Assembly (NCBI GenBank): GCA_964535215.1
Contig: CAZHST010000003.1
Coordinates: 62,001 to 126,000, forward strand
Source: JACQHM01 sp964535215
Lineage (GTDB): Bacteria; Methylomirabilota; Methylomirabilia; Methylomirabilales; JACQHM01
Direction of reading: 5' to 3'
Length of the DNA: 64,000 nucleotides
Shown here: one piece after another, positions 34,886 to 43,865 of the stretch
Numbering within the stretch: the stretch's first letter is position 1
Layout: every line of letters starts with the position of its first letter
The notes under the pieces: model-generated
Told to the model about the DNA's origin: nothing
Seen by the model: only the letters and a program-made list of their open reading frames with translations
The model's database searches: none
Position numbers and translations under genes: made by a program

Positions 34886-36214
34886 TTAAGGGGTCGGCGA
34901 CTCAAAGGCCTCCAGGACCTTCCCTTCGGCCCCGAATCCTGTCGCTTTCTGGATCTCTACCGGGATCCACCGGTGCTTGAGGGTGTCAGGTCCCTGCAAG
35001 AGGACCTTGATGTAGTTATCGCTTAAGCCCACCAGGTTCCCGGTCCCCTTGTCCCGCTCGTTCAGGACGACGACGGGGAGGACCTGGCCGACAAAGCGCC
35101 TCCGAAAGGCCATGGCCTTCCGGGCGGAAAGGGCTCGGAGGGCCTTGCTCCGCTCGGCCTTCACCTCCTCCGACACCTGGCCTTTCATCCCGGCGGCCTC
35201 GGTCCCCATCCGCTTCGAGTAGCTAAAGACATGGAGGTAGGTGATGGGGAGGCTCTCGAGGAGCCGATAGGTGTTTTGAAACTCCTCATCCCCCTCTCCA
35301 GGGAAACCGACGATGATGTCACTCCCAATGGCGATCCCCGGGACAGCCTCGGCCAGGTGGAGGACTAACTGCCGGAAGTCCCCGGCAGTGTGGGCCCGGC
35401 GCATGAGCCTCAGGATCTTTGGGTCACCGCTCTGGAGGGGAAGGTGGAGGTGCCGGCAGAGCTTCTCCGGGTACTGCTGGAAAAGCCCGATGAGGTCATC
35501 CCGGACCTCGTGCGGGTCCAAAGAGCTCAAGCGAAGCCTGGTCCCATGAAGCCTGGGGAGCATGGCCTCGACGAGCTTCGCCAGGGAGGTAGGGGGGGAG
35601 AGGTCACGGCCGTAAGTCCCGAGGTGGATACCGGTTAAGACCACCTCCGGTACGCCTGCCTCGACCAGATCATCCAGCTGCCTAAGGACCTCCTTGACAG
35701 GGAGACTCCTGTTCGGCCCCCGCACCTGGGGGACGATGCAAAAGGTGCAGCGGTAGTTACAGCCATCCTGGACCTTCAGATAGGCGCGGCTCCGCCTGAG
35801 CCCTGTAGCCGGCTGAAGCGTCAGGAAGGGCTGACGCTTCTGAAACCCTCCAACCACGACCTGGACCTGGCCCCCAGGAGGCAGGGTCTTCAGGTAATCC
35901 AGGAGGTGAGCCTTCTCAACGTTCCCCAAGACCAGACCCACGCCCGGGATCGAGGCGACACGCTCGGGCTCGGCTTGGGCGTAGCAGCCGGTGACGACAA
36001 CCAAGGCCTTTGGGTTCCGGCGGATGGCCCTCCTCACCATCTGGCGGGAATCCCCATCGGCCTCATGGGTGATGGTGCAGGTATTGACCACGTAGATATC
36101 GGCCTCCTCGGAAAACTCCACGGTCTGGAAACCCGCCCCTTCCAGCATCTTTTGCATGGCATCGGTCTCAAACTGATTGAGCCGACAGCCCAATGTTGTC
36201 AACGCCACACGCAT
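34886..36214 (-). CDS. mtaB: tRNA t6A37 methylthiotransferase MtaB
   Basis: A 442-residue radical-SAM methylthiotransferase that converts t6A37 to ms2t6A37 in ANN-decoding tRNAs. The N-terminal UPF0004 domain has cluster Cys in TLGCRLNQFETDAM, VVNTCTIT and VVTGCYAQAEPE. The radical-SAM motif is CNYRCTFCIVPQVRG. A TRAM domain occupies the C-terminal 60 residues. The start TLGCRLNQ is more typical of MtaB than of MiaB or RimO. It lies 30 bases upstream of the TAXI gene and may be co-transcribed with it. Confidence 0.93.
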   Translation of the reverse strand: MRVALTTLGCRLNQFETDAMQKMLEGAGFQTVEFSEEADIYVVNTCTITHEADGDSRQMVRRAIRRNPKALVVVTGCYAQAEPERVASIPGVGLVLGNVEKAHLLDYLKTLPPGGQVQVVVGGFQKRQPFLTLQPATGLRRSRAYLKVQDGCNYRCTFCIVPQVRGPNRSLPVKEVLRQLDDLVEAGVPEVVLTGIHLGTYGRDLSPPTSLAKLVEAMLPRLHGTRLRLSSLDPHEVRDDLIGLFQQYPEKLCRHLHLPLQSGDPKILRLMRRAHTAGDFRQLVLHLAEAVPGIAIGSDIIVGFPGEGDEEFQNTYRLLESLPITYLHVFSYSKRMGTEAAGMKGQVSEEVKAERSKALRALSARKAMAFRRRFVGQVLPVVVLNERDKGTGNLVGLSDNYIKVLLQGPDTLKHRWIPVEIQKATGFGAEGKVLEAFESPTP

Positions 36215-36250
36215 CGTGACATCCGGGGGCTGGATGGGAGGGACCGCCCG

Positions 36251-36742
36251 CTAGGGTTTTCGACCGCCCAACATCCGCCACCTGGCCTCCAACACCCGCT
36301 CGAGGAGGACCAGGTTCAGGACATCTTCCCGGTTGTACTCGAGGAGGGTGGCCAGGGCCTGCTGATCACCGTCCCGCTCATAAGCGGCCCAGAGACCCAT
36401 GGCATCGTAACCGTCCAAGCCTTTTAGACGCCTCGGGATCCCGAGCCGTTCCTCCACCTGTTTTAACCCTCCGTAGAGGCCGAGCCGCCAGCAATCGTAC
36501 ATCAAATCGTGGGACCGGAACCCCTCGACCAGGTTGGCTCCAAACTTCCTCCTGATCACCGGAAGGTCGAAACGGCTGCCATTATACGTACAGATTGTCT
36601 CAATCCCTTCCAGGGCCTGAGAGAGCTTCAGCCCCGTGACCTGCGGGCCAATGAGCTGGATCATCCCCCGGTCCTCGGCAAAGAGGCCGATGATGGTGAT
36701 CTCTCCCTCGAAAGAGGTTTCAATGTCAAGGTAGCCTTTCAC
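36251..36742 (-). CDS. RNase H-like 3'-5' exonuclease domain protein (YprB-like)
   Basis: A protein of about 163 residues with the DEDD exonuclease fold: GYLDIETSFEG (first DxE), TYNGSRFDLPVI, the middle Asp near SHDLMYDCW, and LEYNREDVLNLVLLE (final ExxxD). A longer open frame runs back through the tRNA-Cys gene and cannot be translated as such. The GTG at 36742 gives the family start. It likely trims nucleic acid; the substrate is unknown. It lies 45 bases downstream of tRNA-Cys and may share its transcript. Confidence 0.78.
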   Translation of the reverse strand: MKGYLDIETSFEGEITIIGLFAEDRGMIQLIGPQVTGLKLSQALEGIETICTYNGSRFDLPVIRRKFGANLVEGFRSHDLMYDCWRLGLYGGLKQVEERLGIPRRLKGLDGYDAMGLWAAYERDGDQQALATLLEYNREDVLNLVLLERVLEARWRMLGGRKP

Positions 36743-36786
36743 CGGCGACGCCCGAGGTCTGGAGTCTGACGCGGAACAACGGTCTT

Positions 36787-36862
36787 TGGAGGCGGCGCCC
36801 GGATTCGAACCGGGGAATCGAGGTTTTGCAGACCTCTCCCTTCGCCACTTGGGTACGCCGCC
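36787..36862 (-). tRNA. tRNA-Cys (GCA)
   Basis: A cloverleaf of 76 bases on the minus strand. The acceptor GGCGGCG/CGCCGCC pairs, the T-loop is GGTTCGAATCC, and the anticodon loop CTGCAAA gives GCA. The discriminator is T, as expected for Cys. CCA is encoded. Confidence 0.95.
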
Positions 36863-36904
36863 TAAGGGGAACCGGCATGCAGGTTCCGGGCTCTTAGCAA
36901 AGAA

Positions 36905-36947
36905 CGGGTAGCTTTTCGACACCCTAGACCCGGCGACCAGCTACCCG
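36905..36947. repeat. Inverted repeat between the two tRNA genes
   Basis: CGGGTAGCT (36905-36913) is exactly inverted as AGCTACCCG (36939-36947). A smaller GGAACC/GGTTCC pair lies next to tRNA-Cys. It may help processing or be a weak terminator; no T-run is present. Confidence 0.45.
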
Positions 36948-36973
36948 CCAGATGATGGAAAGGAATTCACGTG

Positions 36974-37049
36974 TGGAGCGGGCAGCGGGATTTGAACCCG
37001 TGGCCTTCGCCTTGGCAAGGCGACGCTCTACCAGCTGAGCTATGCCCGC
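36974..37049 (-). tRNA. tRNA-Gly (GCC)
   Basis: A cloverleaf of 76 bases on the minus strand with acceptor GCGGGCA/TGCCCGC, D-arm AGCTCAGCTGGTAGAGC, anticodon loop TTGCCAA giving GCC, and T-loop GGTTCAAATCC. CCA is encoded. A good promoter lies just upstream. Confidence 0.96.
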
Positions 37050-37065
37050 TTTTCTTTCGGGTGAA

Positions 37066-37094
37066 AGTCTACCGCAGACGTAATCCCCTGTCAA
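37066..37094 (-). promoter_or_regulatory. Promoter of the tRNA-Gly/tRNA-Cys unit
   Basis: On the minus strand, a perfect TTGACA (37094-37089) is followed after 17 bases by TAGACT (37071-37066). Transcription would start about ten bases before the tRNA 5' end. The region from 37050 to 37354 has no gene; it holds this promoter and the opposing one at 37189. Confidence 0.7.
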
Positions 37095-37188
37095 GCCCTG
37101 CGGCGTCCTCAAAATCCGTCCGGCCTCCCCGGCTCCCCCCTCACCGGAATCTCTCCCTTAAAAGGACCTGAAAGGACGATAATTTCTC

Positions 37189-37216
37189 TTGACACGGGTC
37201 CGGTCCTTGATATAAA
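37189..37216 (+). promoter_or_regulatory. Promoter of the cupredoxin-like gene
   Basis: A perfect TTGACA (37189-37194), 16 bases, TATAAA (37211-37216). The leader to the ATG at 37355 would be about 130 bases and contains GGAGG just before the start. Confidence 0.65.
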
Positions 37217-37354
37217 TCTACCAAGCTGAAACGGCGTAATGGCGTTTGGACCAAGCCCATCGGAAGGGGGGTGGTTGACAGGAGGCCTAAACGGAAGGTC
37301 TGATCAGCCCATAGGCAAGAAAGCGAGAAGATCCCGATCAGGGAGGAGGGTGTT

Positions 37355-37789
37355 ATGAAAAAAGTCTCTTTGGGGGTCTGGCTGGTCCTGGTGGCCGTTC
37401 TGGCTTTGGGGGCTTCAGATGCCCTGGCGCAGGTGAAAGCTACCGGTGTCACCAAGGTTATCACGCTGGCCGGCGGGGATATCAACCCACCTGTGGTGGA
37501 GATCAACCGGGGCGATACGGTAATCTGGACGGCCATTGATCAGCCGGCAATGGTGTACTTCTCCGAAGGTACACCTGTCTAGCTGGCCTGTGTGGCCCCG
37601 ACCCGCTTCAGGCTCAATGAGGAGGGGGCCTACACCTCCGGGATCATCCCTCCGGGGGCCACGGCCAGCCTCTGCTTTGTCGAGCCGGGCACTTACGACT
37701 ATGCGGTGTTCTTCAGGGGAGGCATTGAGGCCGGAGGGCGTATCGCCCCTAGCCCAAGCGTACCGGCCGGACGGATTATCGTCCGATAG
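37355..37789 (+). pseudogene. Cupredoxin-like exported protein with an in-frame TAG
   Basis: Without the stop, the frame encodes 144 residues: a signal peptide (VSLGVWLVLVAVLALGASDA), then a plastocyanin-like beta-sandwich (PPVVEINRGDTVIWTAIDQP, ending in CFVEPGTYDYAVFFRGG). TAG at 37580-37582 divides it after residue 75, but the same frame continues cleanly for 69 more codons with the family sequence. CAG, AAG and CGG are one change away from TAG. The usual copper His in the C-terminal loop is replaced (EPGTYDYAVFF lacks His), so copper binding is doubtful. It is either a recent nonsense mutation, a sequence error or, less likely, readthrough. The strong promoter and intact flanks argue for recent decay. 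Confidence 0.7.
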
Positions 37790-37802
37790 AACCAGATGGG
37801 AG

Positions 37803-37834
37803 AGGCCCGGGCCTGATCACCATAGCCCGGGCCT
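37803..37834. repeat. Hairpin between the cupredoxin-like and thioredoxin-like genes
   Basis: AGGCCCGGGC (37803-37812) is exactly inverted as GCCCGGGCCT (37825-37834), giving a 10-bp GC-rich stem. Only TTCTCCC follows, so any terminator would be weak. It could protect or attenuate the message. Confidence 0.5.
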
Positions 37835-37856
37835 TCTCCCCCGCGAGGAGCAGACG

Positions 37857-38396
37857 ATGAACGCCAGAAGCTCTTTCTACCTTCTGGCGAGTGTCGTGCT
37901 TGTTACGATTGTCGCAGGCCTTGGGGCCCCTGGCCACGCCGAGCACAAGCCCGCCCATGTCTTCTTGGATGTCGGACGCCCTGCCCCCGACTTTGCCCTC
38001 CCTGACCTGGATGGAACCATAAGGAAGCTCTCCGATTATCGGGGTAAGGTGGTCCTTTTGAACTTCTGGTCCACCTGGTGCACACCCTGCCGGACGGAGA
38101 TGCCCAGCATGCAGCGGGCCTTCCAGCAACACAAGGAGAACGGGTTCGAGATCCTCGCGATCAGCCTGAACGTGGAGGGAAAACCCCCGGTCGCAGAGTT
38201 CATGAAGGAGCTGAAGCTGACCTTCACAACCCTCCTCGATCCGAAGAAAGAGGTGGCACGGATCTACCGGGTCTACGCCCTCCCGACCTCGTACGTCATT
38301 GATAAGCAGGGAAAGATCGCCTATAAGCTTATTGGGGAAAAGGACTGGGACGACGCCCATTCCCACGAGCTGATCCAAGGTCTCCTCGCCAAATAG
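37857..38396 (+). CDS. TlpA/ResA-like thioredoxin
   Basis: A 179-residue exported thiol-disulphide protein: signal segment SSFYLLASVVLVTIVAGLGA, then AHVFLDVGRPAPDFALPDLDG, the active site FWSTWCTPCRTEMPSM and the cis-Pro loop YALPTSYVID. The CTPC site suits a reductant for cytochrome c maturation or a redox protein partner. The start at 37857 has GAGGAG seven bases upstream; the longer open frame overlaps the gene before it. It follows the cupredoxin-like gene on the same strand. Confidence 0.9.
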   Translation: MNARSSFYLLASVVLVTIVAGLGAPGHAEHKPAHVFLDVGRPAPDFALPDLDGTIRKLSDYRGKVVLLNFWSTWCTPCRTEMPSMQRAFQQHKENGFEILAISLNVEGKPPVAEFMKELKLTFTTLLDPKKEVARIYRVYALPTSYVIDKQGKIAYKLIGEKDWDDAHSHELIQGLLAK

Positions 38397-38510
38397 GCCA
38401 TCCTCCCCCGCTCCCCGCCCTCCAACCCGGGGTTTTTCATCACCAGCCTTGAACCCTCCTGGGGCTGAGGCTTGAAAGCTGAACCCTCCCCTGGTTCGTA
38501 AGGGGATCGC

Positions 38511-39566
38511 TCAGAGCCTCATCGCTCCCACCACGGCCTCGAGGTCTGCCGGAACGGCCATCGGCTCCGGGGAGAAGGTGATGGCACTATCAGGGTCCTT
38601 CAGACCGTGACCGGTCAGGACGCAAACGGCTACCTCCCCGGGTTTCCACGGCCTCTTCTTGGCATACCGGATCAGGCCGGCAACGGCCGCTGCCGAGGCC
38701 AGCTCACAGTAGACCCCTTCCAGCTGGGCGAGTTTCCGGTAGGCGTCAATGATCTCTGCATCGGGGACCATGTCAATGAACCCGCCAGATTCCTCTGCCG
38801 CTTGGACCGCCCCCTTCCAACTGGCGGGGTTTCCAATCCGAATGGCCGAGGCCACGGTCTCAGGCCGTTCGACCACCCTCCCCTGCACGATGGGAGCCGC
38901 CCCCTCGGCCTGCCAGCCGATCATCTTGGGGAGGGTCCTAATCCGGCCGGCCTTCCAGTATTCCCTGTATCCTTTCCAGTAGGCCGTGATGTTCCCTGCG
39001 TTCCCGACGGGGATGAAGTGATAATCCGGGCTCCGGCCCAAGAGGTCACAGATCTCAAAAGCCCCCGTTTTCTGCCCTTCAATCCGGTAGGGGTTGATGG
39101 AGTTGACCAGAAAGACCGGGTAGCATGCAGCGATCTCCCGCACGATCTGTAAGGCGTCGTCGAAGGTTCCCTGGATTTGAAGCACGGTGGCCCCATGGAT
39201 CCTGGCCTGGGAAAGCTTCCCCAGGGCGATGGTCCCCTGCGGGATGAGGACGAAGGCCTTAAGTCCTGCCCGGGCCGCGTAGGCGGCGGCCGAAGCCGAG
39301 GTGTTCCCGGTGGAGGCACAGATCACCGCCTTGGCCCCTTCCTCCAGGGCCTTGCTGATCGCAACGGTCATCCCCCGGTCCTTAAAGGACCCCGTCGGAT
39401 TCGCCCCCTCAAGCTTCAGATAGACCTCGATGGGAAGCCCCAACACCTCGCGGAGACGATCGGCCCTGATCAGAGGGGTGTTTCCTTCCCTGAGGGTGAT
39501 GATGGGGGTCTTGTCACTGACCGGCAGGAACTCCCGATAGTGATGGATGATACCTTTCCACTCCAT
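38511..39566 (-). CDS. thrC: Threonine synthase
   Basis: PLP enzyme that converts O-phosphohomoserine to threonine. The 351-residue protein has LREGNTPLIRADRL, the PLP-lysine motif PTGSFKDRGMTVAISK and CASTGNTSASAAAYAARAG. The C-terminal SAAAVAGLIRYA and VCVLTGHGLKD are typical. The ATG at 39566 (MEWKGIIHHYREFLP) matches the family start; a GTG at 39611 would add 15 residues. It follows hom directly. No thrB is present in the window. Confidence 0.94.
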   Translation of the reverse strand: MEWKGIIHHYREFLPVSDKTPIITLREGNTPLIRADRLREVLGLPIEVYLKLEGANPTGSFKDRGMTVAISKALEEGAKAVICASTGNTSASAAAYAARAGLKAFVLIPQGTIALGKLSQARIHGATVLQIQGTFDDALQIVREIAACYPVFLVNSINPYRIEGQKTGAFEICDLLGRSPDYHFIPVGNAGNITAYWKGYREYWKAGRIRTLPKMIGWQAEGAAPIVQGRVVERPETVASAIRIGNPASWKGAVQAAEESGGFIDMVPDAEIIDAYRKLAQLEGVYCELASAAAVAGLIRYAKKRPWKPGEVAVCVLTGHGLKDPDSAITFSPEPMAVPADLEAVVGAMRL

Positions 39567-39623
39567 AGGATCAGCGCGTAAGATGCGTGGCGAGGAGCCT
39601 GGTCCCTCCACCAGCCCCTGTCC

Positions 39624-40928
39624 TCAGGTGCTACCACCTTCGACCCGGAGGCAGACCGTTCGTCCCGTCACCACATCCAGCCGGTCGATCTCGGCCAGGG
39701 CCTTTCGCATATCCCCTTCTAAAGCCTCATGGGTCATCATGACGACAGGGACGGCGCTCTGCTCCCTCCGTCCCTTCTGGATCACCGAGGCGATGCTGAT
39801 GTTGTGCCCTCCAAGGATCCCTGAAATCTTGGAGAGGACCCCTGGCTTATCAATGGCCATGACCCGGAGATAGTAACAGGTCCTGAGCCGTTCCATCTCC
39901 CGCAAGCTGACTTGGGCCGCTGTAATCTCGGGCAGATGGGGAGGCCGGGAAGGCCGCTGATGGACGATGTTCTGGGCGATCTCCACAATGTCGCTCACGA
40001 CGGCGGAGGCCGTCGGCATCTGCCCCGCCCCCTGCCCGTAAAAGATCAAGGAGCCCGCCGCATTCCCCTCGATCAGGACGGCATTGAAGACCCCCGAGAC
40101 CGATGCCAGGAGGTGGTCCTCGGGGATCAGCGCGGGATGGACCCGGACCTCCAGCTCCCCCCCTACCTCTTTGGCGATGGCCAAAAGCTTGACCCGGTAG
40201 CCCAGCTCCTTGGCGTACTGGATATCCGAGGGATCAATGCTCCTGATCCCCTCGACGTAGATCGAGGAGAGATCCACATAGGACCGGTAAGCGATGGAGG
40301 CCAGGATCTGAAGCTTATGGGCCGCGTCGATGCCGTCCACATCCAGGGAGGGGTCCGCCTCGGCGTAGCCTTCCCCCTGGGCTTCCTGGAGGACCTCCTG
40401 GAACGACCGACCCTCCTGGGTCATCTTGGTGAGGATATAGTTGCAGGTCCCGTTCACGATCCCCACAATGGAGGTGATCCGGTTGGCCACGAGCCCTTCC
40501 CGCAGGGCCCGGATAATGGGGATGCCGCCGCACACACTGGCCTCAAAGCCTAAATCCACCCGGCTCTTCGAAGCCGCCTCGAAGAGCTCCAGGCCATGGG
40601 TGGCGAGGAGGGCCTTGTTAGCGGTCACGAGATGCTTGCCCCGCTTCAAGGCCTCCAGGCAAAACTCCCGGGTCGGGGTGATCCCCCCTAACAGCTCCAC
40701 CACAATGTCCACCGAGGGGTCCTTGACAACCTGCTCCGGGTCAGGAGTCAGGATCTTCGGGTCTACCTGGACCGGACGGGGGGCATCAGGATGCCGGTCG
40801 GCGATCCTCTTCAGGCGGAGGAAAGCCCCCACCCGGTGCTCCAGGAGGGCCGCCTGCTCCGCCAAGAGCTTGACAACACCTGTCCCAACTGTCCCAAAGC
40901 CCATGAGGCCGATGTTGATGGTCTTCAT
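39624..40928 (-). CDS. hom: Homoserine dehydrogenase with ACT domain
   Basis: NAD(P)H-dependent reduction of aspartate semialdehyde to homoserine. The 434 residues comprise a Rossmann domain (GFGTVGTGVVKLLAEQ), a catalytic domain (VTANKALLATHGLEL, LTKMTQEGRSFQEVLQEAQ, GYAEADPSLDVDGIDAAHK) and a C-terminal ACT domain (about 350-430, RVMAIDKPGVLSKISGIL) that usually mediates threonine feedback. It is thirteen bases downstream of purL and upstream of thrC, so amino acid and purine genes are probably co-transcribed. Confidence 0.96.
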   Translation of the reverse strand: MKTINIGLMGFGTVGTGVVKLLAEQAALLEHRVGAFLRLKRIADRHPDAPRPVQVDPKILTPDPEQVVKDPSVDIVVELLGGITPTREFCLEALKRGKHLVTANKALLATHGLELFEAASKSRVDLGFEASVCGGIPIIRALREGLVANRITSIVGIVNGTCNYILTKMTQEGRSFQEVLQEAQGEGYAEADPSLDVDGIDAAHKLQILASIAYRSYVDLSSIYVEGIRSIDPSDIQYAKELGYRVKLLAIAKEVGGELEVRVHPALIPEDHLLASVSGVFNAVLIEGNAAGSLIFYGQGAGQMPTASAVVSDIVEIAQNIVHQRPSRPPHLPEITAAQVSLREMERLRTCYYLRVMAIDKPGVLSKISGILGGHNISIASVIQKGRREQSAVPVVMMTHEALEGDMRKALAEIDRLDVVTGRTVCLRVEGGST

Positions 40929-40940
40929 GCCATGGTCCCC

Positions 40941-43166
40941 TCACCGGGCGAAGAAAGCCGGGAGGGCCTCCTCCCAGGCCTTCCTCATCCCTTCCACAGG
41001 AAGATCAATGCTGCACCCGGGACCTTGAATCCGGTACCTGGAACCCCAAACCCGACCCAGCACCTGGAGAGGCACCCCGTGATCATCGGCGATCCTTCGA
41101 AGGGCCGGGAAGGCCTGCTCCTGAAGGGAAAGGACGATCCGGGACGGGGATTCACCGAAGAGGAGGGCATCGGGGCGGATCCCCTCTGGAAGGGCGACTT
41201 CGACCCCGAGGGATCCTTCAGGGCCCGAGATGCAGGACTCGGCTAACGCCACGGCCAACCCCCCATCGGAACAGTCATGGGCCGAGGCGATCAGGCCGGA
41301 CCGGATCGCCTGAAGACAGGCTGCCTGGACCCTCTTTTCCAGATCCAGGTCCAGGAGGGGCGGCCTCCCCTGGGTCAAGCCGTGGATGACCGAGAGGTAC
41401 TCACTTCCCCCCAGCTCCTCCTTCGTCTCGCCCAAGAGGACGACCAGATCTCCCGCCTGTTTAAACCCCTGGGTCGTGACGTGGGAGAGATCTTCCAGGA
41501 GCCCAAGCATCCCCACGATGGGCGTTGGAAAGATGGCCATACCTTTCGTCTCGTTGTAGAAGCTGACATTTCCACCGGTCACGGGTGTTCCCAGGATCTC
41601 GCAGGCCTTGGCCATCCCTTTGACGGCTTCGGCGAACTGCCACATGATCTCAGGGTTCTCGGGGCTTCCAAAGTTCAGGCAGTTCGTGATGGCGACCGGA
41701 AGAGCTCCGGAGCAGACGGTATTCCGGGCCGCCTCGGCCACGGCCAGCATCCCGCCCAGGTAAGGATCGAGATACGTATAACGCCCATTCCCATCGCAGC
41801 TTAAGGCGATCCCTCTTCTCGTCCCCTTCACCCGCAGGACCACGGCATCGGAGCCCGGGAGGACGAGGGTGTTGAGATAGAGCATGTGATCATACTGGCG
41901 GTAGATCATGGCCTTCGAGGCGATGTTCGGGGAGGCGAGGAGCCTCAGGAGAACCTCATTGTACTCCGAGGGAAGGGGGAGGGTGGAGAGGTCAAGGCTC
42001 TGAACCCTGTCAAGGTCCTGAGGCCGCTTCATCGGGCGGACATAGATAGGGGCCCCATCAACCAGGGCCTTGGCGGGGATCTCGGCCACGACCCTCCCTC
42101 TCTCCTTCACCCGTAGGAAACCGTCGTCGGTGACAGTGCCGATGACCGACACCTCGAGATCCCACTCCCCGAAGATCCTCTTGACCTCTTCCTCGGTCCC
42201 CCTCCTCACCACGAGGAGCATCCGCTCCTGAGACTCGGACAGCATCACCTCGTAGGGGGTCATGCCCTCCTCACGCCGGGGGACCTTGTCCAGATCAATC
42301 TCGATCCCTACGTTCCCCCGGGCAGCCATCTCCGCCGTGGAGCAGGTGAGCCCGGCGGCCCCCATGTCCTGGATACCGACGAGCCAATCGGTCTCCATCA
42401 GCCTAAGACATGCCTCGATAAGACATTTCTCCTTGAAAGGATCCCCCACCTGAACCGTGGGCCGCCGCTCGGGAGATTCCTCGCTGAAGGCCTCCGAGGC
42501 CATCGTTGCTCCGTGGATGCCATCCCGCCCGGTCCTGGCCCCGACGTAGATCACAGGGTTCCCGACCCCTTCGGCCCGGGCCCTGAAGATCCGATCCCTC
42601 CTGACAATCCCCAGGCAGAGGACATTCACCAGGGGGTTTGTGGTGTAACAGTCGGCGAAGAAGCACTCCCCCCCTACCGTGGGAACCCCCACGGCATTCC
42701 CGTAGCCGCTGATCCCGGCGATGACCCTTGAGAAGAGATACCGATTCTTCGGATCGGTCAGAGGGCCAAAGCGGAGGGAGTCCAGGAGGGCGATGGGCCT
42801 GGCCCCCATGGCGAAGATGTCCCGGATGATCCCCCCGACCCCCGTAGCCGCTCCCTGGTACGGCTCGATGAAGGAGGGGTGATTGTGGCTCTCCATCTTG
42901 AAGACAAGGGCCAGGCCATCACCCAGGTCCACCACCCCGGCGTTCTCGCCGGGACCGATCAGCACCCGCTCCCCTTTCGTCGGGAACTTCTTGAGGTGGA
43001 TCTTCGAACTTTTGTAGCTACAATGCTCCGACCACATCACGGAGAAGATCCCGAGCTCCGTGAAGGTGGGCTCCCTCCCGAGGATCGCCTTGATCTTCTC
43101 ATACTCTTCGGCCGTTAAGCCGTGCTCGGCCACGAGTTCCGGAGTGATCACGAGAGGCTCCTTCAT
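40941..43166 (-). CDS. purL: Phosphoribosylformylglycinamidine synthase, large subunit
   Basis: ATP-dependent amidation of FGAR in purine synthesis, using ammonia from PurQ. The 741-residue length marks the small-type PurL that needs PurQ and PurS. Motifs: MWSEHCSYKSSKIHLKKFP, GPGENAGVVDLGDG, KMESHNHPSFIEPYQGAATG, the central TGGNVSFYNET and SAHDCSDGGLAVALAES. It starts four bases after the purQ stop. Confidence 0.97.
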   Translation of the reverse strand: MKEPLVITPELVAEHGLTAEEYEKIKAILGREPTFTELGIFSVMWSEHCSYKSSKIHLKKFPTKGERVLIGPGENAGVVDLGDGLALVFKMESHNHPSFIEPYQGAATGVGGIIRDIFAMGARPIALLDSLRFGPLTDPKNRYLFSRVIAGISGYGNAVGVPTVGGECFFADCYTTNPLVNVLCLGIVRRDRIFRARAEGVGNPVIYVGARTGRDGIHGATMASEAFSEESPERRPTVQVGDPFKEKCLIEACLRLMETDWLVGIQDMGAAGLTCSTAEMAARGNVGIEIDLDKVPRREEGMTPYEVMLSESQERMLLVVRRGTEEEVKRIFGEWDLEVSVIGTVTDDGFLRVKERGRVVAEIPAKALVDGAPIYVRPMKRPQDLDRVQSLDLSTLPLPSEYNEVLLRLLASPNIASKAMIYRQYDHMLYLNTLVLPGSDAVVLRVKGTRRGIALSCDGNGRYTYLDPYLGGMLAVAEAARNTVCSGALPVAITNCLNFGSPENPEIMWQFAEAVKGMAKACEILGTPVTGGNVSFYNETKGMAIFPTPIVGMLGLLEDLSHVTTQGFKQAGDLVVLLGETKEELGGSEYLSVIHGLTQGRPPLLDLDLEKRVQAACLQAIRSGLIASAHDCSDGGLAVALAESCISGPEGSLGVEVALPEGIRPDALLFGESPSRIVLSLQEQAFPALRRIADDHGVPLQVLGRVWGSRYRIQGPGCSIDLPVEGMRKAWEEALPAFFAR

Positions 43167-43170
43167 CGGC

Positions 43171-43863
43171 CTACCGGTGGGCGAGACTCTTCACGGCGGC
43201 CTCAAAAAGGAGGCGGCCGTCCTCGCTCCCTAGAAGGGCTTCCGAGGCCCGCTCGGGGTGGGGCATCAGACCCAGGACATTCCCCTGACGGTTACAGATC
43301 CCGGCGATGTTCATCACCGAACCGTTCGGGTTCGCCTCCTCGCTGATCGTCCCGTCGGCCTCCGCATAGCGGAAGATGACCTGGCCGTGCTGGTGGAGGG
43401 CCTGGAGGGTCTCCCGGTCGGCGTAGTACCTTCCCTCACCGTGGGAGATGGGCATCCGGAGGACCCGACCCTGAAGTCCTGTGACGAAGGGGGAGAGTTC
43501 GCTTTCGACCCGAAGGTGGACCCACTGGCATCTATACTGGAGGGAGCGGTTCCGACAGAGGGCTCCCGGTAGAAGACCGGCCTCACAGAGGATCTGAAAG
43601 CCGTTACAGCTCCCCAGGACAAGGCCCCCCTTCGATGCGAACTCGGCCACGGCCTGCATGGCCGGCGAGAAGCGGGCAATGGCCCCGGCCCGGAGGTAAT
43701 CGCCGTAGGAGAAGCCTCCCGGGAGGATGACACAATCCGCCCCCTTGAGGTCCGTCTCCTTGTGCCAGATGTAGAACGCTTGATACCCCAGGACCTCCCC
43801 CAGGACCCAGGAGAAGTCCTCGTGACTCCATGACCCCGGGAAGACCAGGATGCCGAATCGCAC
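43171..43863 (-). CDS. purQ: Phosphoribosylformylglycinamidine synthase, glutaminase subunit
   Basis: Class I glutamine amidotransferase of 230 residues that supplies ammonia to PurL. The catalytic Cys is in VLGSCNGFQILCEAGLL and the His/Glu in GLMPHPERA. The N-terminal RFGILVFPGSWSHEDF is characteristic. The GTG at 43863 follows AGGAGG by seven bases and lies two bases past the purS stop. A longer frame would overlap purS and has no family similarity. Confidence 0.96.
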   Translation of the reverse strand: MRFGILVFPGSWSHEDFSWVLGEVLGYQAFYIWHKETDLKGADCVILPGGFSYGDYLRAGAIARFSPAMQAVAEFASKGGLVLGSCNGFQILCEAGLLPGALCRNRSLQYRCQWVHLRVESELSPFVTGLQGRVLRMPISHGEGRYYADRETLQALHQHGQVIFRYAEADGTISEEANPNGSVMNIAGICNRQGNVLGLMPHPERASEALLGSEDGRLLFEAAVKSLAHR

Positions 43864-43865
43864 CC

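Noticed and set aside
36742..36922. N-terminal extension of the RNase H-like protein
   Set aside because: The frame passes through tRNA-Cys, so the added residues are not real protein sequence.
37580..37582. Pyrrolysine or other recoded amino acid at TAG
   Set aside because: Nothing in the window encodes the machinery, the family does not use such a residue here as far as I know, and one base change accounts for it. Kept only as a possibility.
37803..37834. Strong intrinsic terminator after the cupredoxin-like gene
   Set aside because: The stem is strong but is followed by TTCTCCC and not a T-run, so it was listed as a hairpin only.
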